NCBI RefSeq assembly: GCF_018320785.1
Contig: NC_054865.1
Coordinates: forward strand, 35,960,398-36,024,397
Direction of reading: 5' to 3'
DNA: 64,000 nucleotides
Origin: Cheilinus undulatus
Lineage: Eukaryota; Chordata; Actinopteri; Labriformes; Labridae
This document shows, in pieces, positions 1 to 12,560 of the stretch. The position numbers were made by a program, and so were the translations under genes. Within the stretch, counting starts at the first letter, position 1; each line of letters starts with the position of its first letter. The notes under the pieces were generated by a model, which was not told the DNA's origin, made no database searches, and saw nothing but the letters and a program-made list of their open reading frames with translations.

Positions 1-180
1 ATACATTTTTGTCACTGTAGTTGCTTTTTTAACCTTGCAAACCAGATGGATTTGCCAGACTGTCATCTGGTAAATCTATCTTGTAATTTTTTTTTTTCAA
101 AGGCTCTACCCTCTCTCAAACACTGTGTATGGAAGGTTTTCCAGATGGATGTGTGAAACACATCCATCTGGCGTGTCAGG
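1..180. repeat. Transposon end-like repeat with hairpin
   Basis: The motif aaccttgcaaaccagatgg near position 30 recurs in similar form near 13727 and 63505, so this is a dispersed repeat. Positions 141-154 and 158-171 form a perfect 14-bp inverted repeat around ccagatggat / atccatctgg with a 3-nt loop. The window edge cuts it, so the element's other end and class are not visible. No coding capacity is seen. Confidence 0.5.
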
Positions 181-2239
181 TTAGGTGGCAACTGTACCTA
201 CCTGTAATCCCACCAGACTAACATCAACAGAATTTATACAGTTTAGCCACGGTTTTTACCCAATACATGGATTTGTTGGACTCTTCTCAGTTGTGTTTAA
301 AGTTTTGGACAGTCAGTCTTCTCTTCTACAATGTTTGCCTTTATGTATTTGCATGTGACGCCACACTTTTTCACTTTTTTTCTTCTTAAGGAATTAGGGT
401 GGGAGTCGACGGGCAGGGATGGGGGTTTTGCACTGTCAAAACTATCTTTAATGTCATCTTGTTTTGTTTTTGTTACCAAAGCAATGACAGGCTAATCATG
501 AAAGAGATGCACCGTACTATTGGTTAAACCAGGCCAGCTGATAAACAATTGGTTCCACTGTGACATCTCCAGACAATGACTCCCCCAGTAACAGCCAAGA
601 CAATGGCACAAAAGTGTGTGCACTAGCTTTTTATTTCACCATACAGCAAGGCATATTATTTTTGACTGTTATTAGTCGGACGGCCAAAGTGTCCATGACC
701 GTAATTTACAACTCTAAGACTTATCATCTTCTAAAATATGTGATGATTATATCCACATAGTTCTCATGCATGTATTAACTAGTCTTTGTCCAAGTTTCTT
801 CCTTTTTTAGATGGATTAGAACAATGTGAATATCTGCAGTCAAGTTTTTAACACTGGACCTAATCAGGGTCTCCTCTGTTTTTTCACTGGCCTCAAGTGG
901 CCATTAAAGGAACTGCAGTTTTGCACTTTTTATTGGCTTCTTTTCCACTGGTGAAGTGTTCTCTGTGGATCCTTTTTCCTCTTGGTATGGGCTGTGTAGA
1001 TAAACACTGAATCTGCCTGCAGGTACATTTCAAGCATGTCTGAAAAATCTGATCTGTGCTGACAGAGTGAAACTGCAGACAGGACTTCAAATCTTTCCAG
1101 ACTATCAGACTTGAGCGCTGCAACAGACAGACAGACTGATATTTACAGGACTGGCAGACTCGAGTTTGCTTCAGTTCTCCCTGTGCTGAACCGACAACTC
1201 AGACCCGGTCACGATACCTCAGCATGAATCAAGTTTGTCTCCCAGCTGCTCAGCCGAGTCCTCGCCCTGTCACTACACTCCACTGGGATCTCTCCCTGTC
1301 TGAGTCTATGCTTGGAGACATCTGTCAACATGTGTAATGCACTCCAGGAACAAAACTAAAGACTGTACCATGTGGGAGTTAGTCATCAATGCCAATACAT
1401 CTCAACATAGAGAAACTGGGAAGGAGATAGGAAGAAAAAGACGGACATTTGTTTCAGACTTTTCTTTAAATAACCATTTCTTTGAGCTGATGAGGTTAAG
1501 AAAGAAAACTGTATCTTGAAGCTACAGTACGTTATATTGCTTCAATGGAAAGACAGAGAAAGTCAGAAAAGTTATACAGTAGTGGTGGACTGTCAAGCCT
1601 ACACACAGTCACATTAAAAAACCAATACTTTAAAATCATATGCATTTTTCACCAATCTATATCTATTGATACATATTTTAACTATTAGTAGCATTTTAAT
1701 TTCAAAGCCTCTCTCCCTCTGTTGCGCTGCTTCCAGTGCTAGTGTTATTTACAGGTTCTATTCAATCAAATCTTGCCTTTCTATTGTTTCCAGGTTACAA
1801 AAATATGCCTTGGGCCTTCAGGACCTCAACAAAGTCCCTCTGCAGTTGAAGTAGATGGACAATTTTGTTTATTTTCATAGTCTTCAGCCAATCAGATTTT
1901 GAGTTTGTCATAACCGGCATGAATTTCACATATTGAATGAGAAAACAAAGAGGTGGGTGGAGCACAATGCTCCATTGGCTTGCCGGATAGACAAATTCAG
2001 TGGGGCTGTACCGTAATTGCACATGCGTTTACAGACGTCTGATGTCTGCAGCCACTTTCTCTTGCAGGTAAATACTGCTGCACTGATGTACCAAGACTCC
2101 AACGATGAAAAGGTCAGAAATGCGGGTGTTACAATGAGATCAGGATGCAAATAGGCAGCTGACACATCAGTGGCACAAGCAATAAGTGCACTGAAGCTGA
2201 AGGGCATCATTGGGAACACATCCATAGGGAGGCAAGGAC
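181..2239. other. Intergenic, no gene seen
   Basis: Short open frames on both strands have no recognisable protein, splice-supported exon chain or codon bias. I see no RNA gene. Part of 2040-2239 may be the decayed upstream part of the LINE that follows. Confidence 0.6.
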
Positions 2240-3310
2240 TCGGATCCACCCATTTCCAGTAGAGGGGTAAAGCAGATCCAAGTCAGAGAAGAGACATGAT
2301 CCAAGCCGAGGTCCGGCACCTGGAGGAGGAGAGGAGGAGGTCTAGGGCAGTGGAACTTGGATCACAAGGAGCCTGGACAAAGTGGTACGTGCCAAAGCAG
2401 AAGATCACCTGGCCTGAACTCTGGAGGCTGGAGTCCTTTCTCATCTCGTTCCTGCTCCGTGCTGTGTACGACACCCTTCCAACACCAACAAACCTCCACA
2501 GGTGGGGAATGAGGGAGGACCCACTGTGAAGGCTATGTGGAGGGAGAGGAACCATGGCGCACATATTGGCGGGATTCAAGACTGCTCTTAGCCAGGGAAG
2601 ATACAGATGGCGTCACAACAAGGTGCTCTGTGCACTGGCCGACACCTTGGAGCGGGAGAGACTGAAAAAGCGGCAGACCAACGAGAGACCTGAACCATCC
2701 ATGCAGTTCATCAGGGAAGGGCAGAATCCATCAGCCCCCAAGAAGATCAAGAAGGGCCTTCTCCAAGCAGTGCAATCGTGGGAGATGAGAGTGGACCTGG
2801 GCAGGAGACTAGTCTTCCCCCAGTTTGTGCAAACATCGCTGAGGCCCGACTTGGTCTTGTGGTCAGAGGAGTCAAAAAGATCATCCTGATAGAACTGATG
2901 GTCCCGTGGGAGGATGGATGTGAGGAGGCATATGAGAGGAAGGCTTCAAAGTACCAGGACCTTGTCGAGCAGTGCAGGGACAGGGGTTGGCAGGCCTGGC
3001 TATTCCCAGTCGAGGTCAGGTGCAGGGGTATCCCGGCACAGTCTGTGTGGAAGACACTCACAGCTCTGGGAGTAGCAGGAAGGGAGAGAAAGACAGCTGT
3101 CCGCAGGTTGGGGGAGGCAGCGGAAAGAGCATCTTGTTGGCTCTGGAGTAGGAGGGAGGACTTGAGCTGGGGGCCAGGAGAAGATGGGCAGTGACTGGCC
3201 ATCACTGCTGGACCCGCCAACTGGAGGGTGTTGTGGTTTAGGGTTGAAACGCCCAGTGAGAGTTGGACACCACCTGAAGACATCTTCTCCTGACCGAAAG
3301 CGACAGTCAT
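2240..3310 (+). mobile_element. RLE-type non-LTR retrotransposon, 3' part, dead
   Basis: This is the C-terminal part of a LINE polyprotein of the R2/NeSL type, which carries a restriction-enzyme-like endonuclease. From 2296 the frame reads the end of the reverse transcriptase (AVYDTLPTPTNLHRWGMRED), then the CCHC zinc-knuckle region (RLCGERGTMAHILAG) and the endonuclease core RPDLVLW followed by ILIELMVPWE. It is broken three ways. A TGA at 2527-2529 lies within the knuckle. The last knuckle cysteine is Phe (ILAGF). A frameshift near 2860-2885 separates RPD from the IEL segment, which continues in another frame to a stop at 3192-3194. The tail after the stop looks like the element's 3' UTR. 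Everything upstream of the late RT is missing, as in a 5'-truncated insertion. The exact clade is not settled. Confidence 0.8.
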
Positions 3311-3495
3311 GCAGAAATGATTATAGTATGTAGCATCAACAAAGATGTATTCAACAGTGCCATGTGTGATTGCCTTTATTCTTCATTCAGGCATATTCGT
3401 TGTGACAGTTCAAGACAAATATAGGACCAACCAATCAGCTACAGTGAGAAAAATGTCTGGGTTGCTTGACACAGGTAGTGTTTCAGTCCCAGCAC

Positions 3496-3705
3496 CACCC
3501 AGCTTCTTTTTTTAAAGATTTTTTGGGCTTTTTTACGCCTTTATTGATAGAGGAGAACAGTGGACAGAATCGGAAATAGGGATGAGAGTGGGGGAGAGAC
3601 ATGCGGTAAATGGTGCCACAGGCCGGACTTGATCCTGGTTCGCAAGCATACTAGTACATGGCCTTAAACCACTAAGCCATCTGCTCCCCATCACCCAGCT
3701 TCTTT
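3496..3705 (-). mobile_element. tRNA-derived SINE with 14-bp target duplication
   Basis: On the minus strand a tRNA-like head (gatggcttagtggttt, about 3668-3683) leads into a body ending in an AT-rich, A-rich tail near 3510. The insertion is flanked by identical 14-bp copies, cacccagcttcttt at 3496-3509 and 3692-3705, a typical target-site duplication from LINE-driven insertion. The perfect duplication suggests a fairly young insertion. No ORF is expected. Confidence 0.75.
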
Positions 3706-5799
3706 GTTGTTTTTTTACTATGTGTATGTTTGTGTCACCAACTGCCAGTCTAAAGAAAATCAGTTGGACATGCCATTAGCCAGTAAAGATTCTAGAGCAT
3801 GGAAAATTATTTTTCATAATTTTATACAGATTAACAGAACTATGTCTTTGTAAATTGTTTAATCAGCAGGACTGTGAAGCCCAACAGCTGCTATGCAATT
3901 TTAATTCCAGTTCTGCAGATGTGGTCCTAAAGTGAAATGGTGTGTAACATAGCATAAATTCAGTGATGTCAGAATCCAAGGCTATTTCCATCCAGCCATA
4001 AACCAGCAGTATTGATGACTCGAATGCGCTCTGTATGGATAATGAATATTCAGCAATTTGGTGAAAAGACCTCCTTACAGAGGGGGACTGAGAGGTTGAG
4101 TGATGCTGTGACTTTTTCAATCTCAGCGCTTTTCAAAAATTTCTATGTTAGTTAATGCTGAGTGGCTTCTGCAGCTCAGATCCAGCAAGGTGGAAGAAAT
4201 GCCAATACATCCAATCAATACTTACATGATTAAAGCGGTTGTTCATCCAGCCATGCAGTACACTTACCTGTTGTGCTTTTTACCTTTTCAGATTCGCCGC
4301 TCAGAAAATGAATGCAGACAGCACAGCAAGCTTGCACATACTCAGTATTGAGCTGTTTATTTCCACTACATTAAAATGTGCTGAAAAACAGAAACACTGT
4401 CTCCTTATTTGGACAGAAAGTCGAGAGGAATGGTGGACACAAAAACAAATGTAAAACGACATGGAGAAGAAAAAAAGCGGCTATAAGCTTCTCTGCATTC
4501 TTCATTAGTGGATGCATGACTGATAACTCCCCTCGGGTAACATCCTCACTGTCTAAGTAAAACCCTTCAAGGTCTTTTATTTATGTATTCATTTAATTAA
4601 TTATTTAGCAGAGTCAAGCAAGGCTGTAAGTGAGAAATAGCACTGCTCAGAGCTAGCTTTTTTCCTACACCTTTTCTTTTCATAGACATTTTTCTTGAGT
4701 TCATGTGACCTTTGCTGTATGATGGCCCTGTAGGGTAAAATTAATTCCCTCTTATTGCTATTTCATGCTCTGAATACATGACATATTATTTTCTGAACAA
4801 TTATGAGCCAGACACACTCAATGGAGCCTGATTCTTTATGAATGAAACAGAAAAAATGATTCCTGACACACAGTTCAGCGAGCAGCAAAAAGACACATTC
4901 AATAGGAAAGCAATCATCTATCATTGAAAGCAATTATGAAATCAATCACAGAGGAGGACATTAAAAGCTCCAGACCAAGGCCAGTACTGTTGAACTTTCA
5001 GATGAGAAATGTACAAAAATACATTGTCACTTTGCATTGTGATTGAGTGTGCATGTTTCAAAGTGCAACAATAAGCCTTTCAAATGTTCACAAGGTAGTA
5101 TAACATGGAAAGAAAACATGCTTTATATACTGTCAGTTTCTGTTTGTGATGCCTTTGTTAGGTTGTTAAATCCTCATGTATAAGCAGCAAAAAAGCTCCC
5201 AATATAAAGATAATAGACCTTTATTGGCTGCTTTTCTTTGGACTGTGACTAGAGCATTGGGCTCCGGCGTAGCTGTCACACACTGATTTTGATAAATGAC
5301 TTTATTACTTGTTTGGGTGTAGAGGGAAGATGTTTTTGTGCTGCCCAGTACATTAGTTTTTGGTCCTTACAGAATGCTGCCAGCAGACTTCACCCGCAGC
5401 AGACAGTACATTATACTGACTGGTTTCATGCAGGAGAAAAAGCACCTCCTCTGTTTTCTAGACCCGAGGAAATTGTCTGTTCCACACCAATGCCTAGGGG
5501 CTTTTTGCAGTATAATGTCATACAGATAGTGAAATATGACATTTGGGTACAATGAGTTCTTGGCCACCCTCTAGCTTAGCATTGGTAAACGTTTCCAAAA
5601 TAAGGTTGCAGGTGAGGTGCACATGACAGCTGGTGTCGAATAAAGTCAATATGTCTCAGGCTGTCAAGGACTCTTACACCAGATCCCCCGTGTGTCGAAC
5701 TGCACACAAATGCACGAACAACTTGATCAGGGATATCCTGGTAGATGGGGGTTCACTTACTAGCCATAAACTCCAATCCCTAATTCTTAATCCTTCCCT
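3706..5799. other. Intergenic, no gene seen
   Basis: AT-rich DNA with only short random frames. No exon chain, RNA gene or clear element end is recognised. Confidence 0.6.
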
Positions 5800-6215
5800 G
5801 TTTGGTCTAAGTCAGGCTTGTACATCTGAACACTGCAATTTTTCCTCTTTGCAAAACTGCTCAAGCTTTGTCAAGTTGCACAGAAATCAAGCATAAAAAG
5901 CCCTTTTCAAGTCAATCCACATCATTGGATTGAGGTTTGGGCTTTGACTCGGCCACTCCAGAACATTCACCTTGTTGATTTTAAACCATGTCTGTGTAGC
6001 TTTCACTGTGTGCTTCAGGTCATTGTCTTCTGGAGAATAAATCTTCTCCCATGGTGTAGTTCTGTTGCAGACAGAATAAGACTATCCTCCATGATTTTCC
6101 TAAATTTTGCCACATTCATTTAACCTCTACCTTTACAAGCCTTCCGGGGCCAGGTGCTGAGATGCATCCCCACAGCACGATGCTGCCACCACCGTGTTCA
6201 TTCTAGGTTATTAGA
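5800..6215 (-). mobile_element. Tc1/mariner-like transposon fragment
   Basis: The stretch (for example ttggattgaggtttgggct, ggccactccagaacattca and ccccacagcacgatgctgcc) reads as the complement of the widespread fish Tc1/mariner sequence family. Read on the minus strand it corresponds to decayed transposase sequence. No intact frame remains and no terminal inverted repeats were located, so it is a solo fragment. Confidence 0.65.
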
Positions 6216-7485
6216 TCTCAAAAGGAATCTAACATTTTTCGTGTGTAACATCACTTAACTAGAACAACGAACAGAAATGTTTCCTGATCTTAATATCAGA
6301 AGGAAAACGTGGTAAAGACTGGTCATTGGTTAAAGCAATATTCAGTTTAGGTCAGAAAACAGGACACAAACATTCAGATCTTCTGCTGTCACTCTATAAC
6401 AGCATAAGGCAGCTTTATGAACCCTGTCATATGCACTATAGCCAGTCAAGGGCTTTGTCCTTTGAGCATAAGCATGAGTCATTTTAGGTCATTTCTAGTC
6501 ATGACTGATGTTGATATTTCTCTTGGGGTAAAGTATTTGCATACAATAGAAGCTAATGAAAATTGATCATTCTAAAAATACTTAAATACCAAGAAAAAGC
6601 CAGTAGAAGAAGCAGTTACACTTGTTACAAAACACTTAAATTCTGCTTATTGTGTGTTGCCTACAAAAGAATGGGCCTAAGCATCTATCTCCTTGGTTAA
6701 ATGTTGGTCTTATTTCTTTTTGCAGTCAGTATGGTTGTCAGTGGGACAGATGCCTGGGGAGACGGTGCACTTTTGTTTCTCCTGTCTCCTGTCTCCTGTC
6801 TCTCCTGCTTTCGGCATTGTGTGGCTGTTCTGGCGCCAGAGGACCAGGACACACTCACCACTATCTCCTGCCACGCCTGATTCACTTTAGCGAGCTCTGA
6901 TGGATTCCTGCCAGAGCCCCGATGCCATGATCTCTCTAACGTGCACACTCTCTGATACACACAAACACACACATATGCGTCCACACCACTACTTAGAAGT
7001 AAATATACTGTGAGCCTCAAGAATACGACCAGAGCCACTAAAATTCTTGCCCAGAAATATAAATCCAAATTGAAATGTCTTCATTATGTAGGAAGGCATA
7101 AATGTAGCCAAGCTGTGATCCAGCGACAAAAATAAATAGATCTACAGCCTATCCTTTATCAATGTTAAACACACTGAAACTTAATTGACATTATCCCCTG
7201 ACCTATCCCCTGTGAGTGTGCCTAAAGATCTAAATAAACAGACCATGTTTTATAGACTGTTTTACCAGCGCCTTGTTTTCTTGATGGTAGTTTCAGAAAG
7301 CTCACTTTGAGGCCAAAAGCCAACATTAGCATAATAAAACCTCCTCAGTAAAAGTGCTAACATGCTTTAGTTGCACTGTCAGACTGTTCAGGGTTAGCAC
7401 CATTAGCTTAGCTTGTCATGCCAATGCTAACAGTGACCCCAAGGTACAACTTAAGTCCTAAATTTTGCTGTTATTTGATCAAATA
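6216..7485. other. Intergenic, no gene seen
   Basis: There is a small pyrimidine-rich run of ctcctgtct units near 6778-6810 and a short CA-rich tract near 6955-6975. Nothing coding is supported. Confidence 0.6.
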
Positions 7486-7580
7486 CACAGTACTGTGCAG
7501 AACTTTCAAGCATGTTTGGTCCATAAATTAAGGCTAAAGTAAGGCATAGTTGTGGCAAGGGCACCATTGGGCAGAGAGTT
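7486..7580 (+). mobile_element. Mariner-type MITE fragment (family with 10720 and 44851)
   Basis: It begins acagtactgtgcagaac and continues into aagtaaggcatagttgtgg and gggcaccat, matching the first 90 bases of the element at 44851. Only this end is present, with a loss between the gtggc and gggcacc blocks. It is followed by an A-run and unrelated DNA. Confidence 0.65.
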
Positions 7581-10500
7581 AAAAAAAAAACTGGAAGCCA
7601 CTGATCTAAATGAATGTTTTCTCCTTATGTTGACACACTCCCCTGCTGATTGGTTGTGTTTCACAGGATGAGATATACAATCAAGAGTCCATGCATTGTG
7701 TTGTGTTTAAGGTTTACTGACTGGCATGTTCTTCCTCCTGTTTGGGTCAATCTCTTCAACGTGGACTGTTGGTTTTGGCAGCAGCCTCTGCCAAAAAGAG
7801 ACCTGGCCCGTACCTCGAGACGAGCAGAGTGAGGTGTCCCTGTTGGCACGCCAGAGACGAAACGGAGTACATGCAGTGGAAGAGGGAGCAATATGCTCAG
7901 CAGAGGTTTTTGCACAAGCAAATCACTGCACAGACAGAGTATGTGGAATTTGAGGGTAAAGTGTAGACAAGATTGACAGAACACAAGATTTCTTTTCAAA
8001 AATGTTGGATGAAAAGAAAAATTCTGTATGCAAAGGGCTTAAAAACTGAATTTTGTTCATTTGTTCTTCCTAATTGTTCAAATTGTTGTTTAAGGACTTA
8101 TGTTTTAGGTCTGAATTAGATTTAAATATCAGTATCGACTAAATTGAATTTGTAAGTATTGCATATCAGATATCAGCAAAAATCCAATATCATGCATCCC
8201 TAAAGCCCCGGCATTGACTAGGATCAATCCACTGGTTTGCTAGGCAGAATTACAAACTACTTGATTAAATAGGTGACATATTTCTTTTCAAATCTGTAAC
8301 AATGGACACTAGACAAAAACCATGCTGTCTCTTGTCTCACGCAGCTAGCTTGAATAGCAGTTGATTATCTTCTAAAAGAGAAAAAAAAAATAACTGTGCT
8401 CCATAGGGCTGAGTGATCTGGATCCCTGATGAGAGGTATTTTTTCATGATACAAAACCACTTTTTCTAACTCACAGGATTGGATGTTCACTGTGAGTTTT
8501 CTTTTGTTTTTCACTTTTGGCTTATTGCAGAGAAAACACTTTAACTTCTCCCCGGGGAGCACGCTCCTCTCCAACAAATCTCATGCTAATACCATCAGGC
8601 TCTCCGGTAGAGCCCAGCCGGAGTCTAAGCATCACTGGAATCAGACACAGGGCTCGTCCGTGATGACTCAGACGGTCCCTCAAGCCCAACACAATTTGGC
8701 GTGTAGGAAAGCTGCTGTTGCCCTACCTCAGCATATTCATTTAGAGTGTGCTCCGAATATCAAACACACAATCAGCATGAGCAAGTTTTTGAGTCCTTTA
8801 TGTTAATTTGTAATGATTTCTCTGGCCACGCAATGTCTCCTTCATGTATGAATTAATCCATCATGATAAACAAGAGCCAGTTAGATGCTGGGCAACGGAA
8901 ACTGTTATGTAATAAATGAGAAGGATGTCCTGGATAAGCTGTATGAGGAGAACAATACAGAAAACTAACATGACTCAGGCTTTCTATACTGGGACTCAGT
9001 TACATTTTCCTTCCTGAAGATTTCTGAAGTTGTTGACTCCTTCAGTACTGTAAGTTAAAAGCTCTGATCATCCTGATATCTGCATGTCTCGGCAATATGG
9101 ATGATCAGGAGTGGCTTAAAGTAGAGATGCTTTACAGCTAATAGATAACCTTCTTTAAATTTTAAATGAATTTTAAGTCAGAGGATTCAAATATTCACAG
9201 TCAGTTTGCAACTGTGTGTTCCTTCCTGTGTGTGTGGGTCTCAATCAATCCCACAGTCTTAAAGACCCTGACTCATTGAAACAACGTTAATCCAGCCCTC
9301 AAAGGGAAATCCATAATAACGGCAGGCCTGAATCATAGTTGATGGGCACATTATACTTCATGCTTGGTCATGAATCGTCTTGTATGAGTATTCCAGTTTG
9401 CGCTTATTTCATACAGATGTAAAATGTGTGCTAGCCTGCAGCATTTACAACATCTGTGTCACTTTTAAGGAAACAATTTTGTGCGTAGGTTTAGAGAGGA
9501 CTTAACATATAAAATGAGGTAAACATTTCTTCCAGTAGGCATTTGGTTGTGTCAAATACACGTCTAACATCTTAATCTGTGCAATTCCAGACTTTGCTGT
9601 CATAAAATGCGTCTGAAGTCATCATTAATGCTGACTGATTAGCCTGCTCTGTTTATGTCAACGTACCTGCTCGTGATGAATGGAGTTACCTTTATGTTAA
9701 TATGATTTATTGTAGGTGCTGTCAGAACAGTGAAAGCCAGGTTGCTAGATAAATGACCCTTAATTATGCCATTTATGAACTAAACTGACAAGGTTAGCAT
9801 TCTTTCACATCATTTGATTCCCCACCAGCTTGATAATGATTGAAGCTTTGTTTGCAAAATAACTACTTTTAACCCAGGCACACAGAGGAACAAGCAGTGT
9901 CTCCTAGTTACACAGTAAAGACACATGAAGTGCTTTAGCACCATCTATTGGCTTTAATGTGTATTTGGCCTTAAAAATAAATGACTTTTGTTAAATTGTC
10001 ATTCTGTACAGCTCTTTTGTTATTTTATAAATGGTTCATCTTTTTTTTCTGCTTAGAACTAAAATATGGAAGTAAACTGTCAAACTTTTCTCATGAGTCT
10101 AACTTTAATTAACTTTAATAAGTTACACAATTAATTTAACAAAGCTCCCCTAATGACTTTTATTCTTCTGTGATGGCTTTAAATTAAATTTCTAATTAAC
10201 TTCTTGTAATTACATTTGAGTTTTGACAATTACTTACCTAATGGAAAGCCATCTGACCAGAATACTGTCTTTGCATCACTTCTTTATCTGACAGTGGGTG
10301 GGTTTTAAATCAATCTTTACTGCATCATATCAGCAGCCTACTTTACAGAAACATCTTGAGAGGGTGTACAGAGGAATTTTTGGCCTTAATCTTTGCTTTC
10401 TCTCTGCATATCAAGATCTAATCCCGAAAAATGCCCCCAACTGCTTGACATAATATTAGAAGCAGCTGCAGAATGGTGATAATGTGTTTGTCTCATCCAC

Positions 10501-10719
10501 AGCCGACCAGGAAGAAAGTCTAGTCCTGGCATTTTTTTAGCGCACACCAACCTCTTTCTCTTGGTAGAACATGGCATAACTACTCTCTTCCTTCGTCCCC
10601 TTTAATAGGTCTGACAATGTTATCCGCCGGAACTACTTTTGAATTAAATGCCAAATAAAAGACATTTATTCACTCCCTCCCTGACTCATTTGTTGTCAGA
10701 GGTGAACACAGTTGAAGTT
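7581..10719. other. Intergenic, no gene seen
   Basis: Several frames of 60-110 codons overlap on both strands at 7650-8000 and 8365-8806. None has a recognisable domain or flanking splice logic. No RNA gene was recognised. Confidence 0.55.
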
Positions 10720-11203
10720 TACAGTCATGTTCAAAGTTTAAGGCATGTAGGGCACTAAGGATTCATCAGGAGGTCTGATGTGCCACAGCCGATGGCAGTG
10801 GGGCAGCCAGAGTAAAGCTAAACACATGTGTCACTCGGCAGCCAAGGTCAAGCTCAATGGCACTTGTTTTGCCTTTTCACCCCTGGAGATACACCCAGAG
10901 ACATCTGGAAGTTTTTGGCCGTGGAACATCCACCGAATGACTGGGGGCTTGTGGCAACTCTACCACTGACCCAGACAGGACCCTAAGTTGTGCTCACTCG
11001 TCAAACCCACCCCTTAATCTGGCCTAAAGATCAGGACTTTTCAACGAATTATTTTTCCACGCCCTGTAATATGCATGGACATCCCAAGCATGACTTGGGT
11101 TGTGTCAATCCTCCTTCCCCACAGACGGTGCCCTCTGGTGGATTTACTTGTTAATACAGTTCAGATTTTTGCCCATGAGCCTAAGTTTTACACAGTACTG
11201 TTT
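10720..11203 (-). mobile_element. Mariner-type MITE, near full length, minus orientation
   Basis: The reverse complement aligns through most of its length with 44851-45275, sharing blocks such as gaggattg, tgcatattac, ggggtgaaaagg and gcttgaccttggctgc. The ends are related inverted repeats: the left begins acagtcatgttcaaag and the right ends cacagtactgt. There is no transposase frame, so it would be a non-autonomous element mobilised in trans. The Tc1/mariner assignment rests on the cagtactgtgc-type terminus. Confidence 0.7.
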
Positions 11204-12349
11204 ATCTGAAAATATGAAAGGAAAAATTAAATGAGGTTAAAAAAATCATACCAGTCCCAAAGTGTCATCAGCCCACTAAGAAAATGCCAGATTGCCCATC
11301 CAGCCCAGGTCTCATCTTCCCTTGTCTTCCAGCTCAAAAACAATCTTTCATTTCATCAGAGTCTTGCTTTTCTGGAAATCCCAGACTTTTCTTCATATTT
11401 TTCTTCCCAGAAGCATAAGGCCAAAGTTTTATCACTGAGTGTACTTTTCACTGTCGTTTAGGCAGGAAACACAATTATTTTGTATTTTTGTCAATGCTTT
11501 CCCAAAGTCTATAGACCTACTGCCTGATCAGAAGGCTTAACAAGACTTTACTCTCACTCTAGCCTGTCTGTCCCTTTTTATTCGATCTTATTGTCAGTTC
11601 TCCTTTAAACAAAACACCTTAATTTAACTTAATCTCAGAATCCATCTCACCAGATCAATGATTTATCACAACTCCTGTCTTTGAAATCTTCTTAGTGGGC
11701 CTCATGGCAGAGTTTGGGATTCAGTGACACAATGGGGACATGTATTTCTCATTTATGTTTTGTAAAGTCAAAGAGTTTATTTTTAACAAGTTGAAATGAT
11801 AGTTTTACTCTGGGGACTTTGTACACACATTCAATAAAAAGTGGTGGAGATGATGAGTGATTTATTTAAGCAGACAGTCTTTGAATGATTCACTGTTTGA
11901 ATGTTGCGTGGCTAAAACTTACAATTCAATTTGTTCATTCAGTTTCATGGTAACATTCATTGATGATTCTTAGAGTAAATTCTTAGATTTAAAGATTCCT
12001 CCTCCTTTTAATTGATGGAGTTGCCTGGTTGTACCAAAGTTGTTAGGATTTCCAATGAACTTTAGAGCTTTTTAAAGTAGAGCTGAAAAACAATAGACTT
12101 TTTAAATTTACGATTAATCTCAAAAGTTCTTCACTGTAGGACCGAACAGTTCAAGGTTGTTAAAAAATGAGTTGTGTTAACCTAAAAATCTAAAAAAGCT
12201 ATTTCAGCTCTATTTTTCTGAGTTGAAGCACATTTTAAATTTTTGATTATTCTGAGTATTTTTGTAGTTATACCCAAATTATTTGACAATCAACCCTCAA
12301 TCTGCATAGCTCTTTAAAAATCTTTAAATCAAACTTAAAAAAGCATTTT
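11204..12349. other. Intergenic, no gene seen
   Basis: AT-rich sequence. The longest frame (76 codons from 11231) has no recognisable motif. Confidence 0.6.
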
Positions 12350-12560
12350 TACTTCCTGGCTTTCGGCTCTGCTTGAGGGTTTGGCTTTTAATCCTTCCTG
12401 TTTTTATTGATCCATTTATGTCCTCCAGTTTTTACTTTGGTCTGAGTTTTACAGCTTGTGTTTTATTGTTTGTTTTATTGTTTTTAATTTTTACTGTACA
12501 GCACTTTGGTCAGCATTTTGTTGTTTTTAAACGTGCTTTATAAATAAATTTGGATTGGAT
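12350..12560 (+). mobile_element. LINE 3' tail
   Basis: A T-rich stretch ends in tacagcactttggtcagc and gtgctttataaataaattt, then a ggattgga-type end. This is the form of 3' UTR tail common to fish L2/Rex-like LINEs. No coding part is present, so it is a strongly 5'-truncated copy. Confidence 0.5.

Noticed and set aside
2747-3310. A 187-codon minus-strand frame
   Set aside because: It is antisense to the RLE LINE endonuclease, whose plus-strand protein is recognisable.
3668-3690. A tRNA gene
   Set aside because: The tRNA-like head is part of the SINE; it lacks a complete cloverleaf and is flanked by the SINE's target duplication.
6697-7068. A 123-codon minus-strand frame
   Set aside because: It overlaps short pyrimidine and CA repeats; composition is repeat-driven and no family is recognised.
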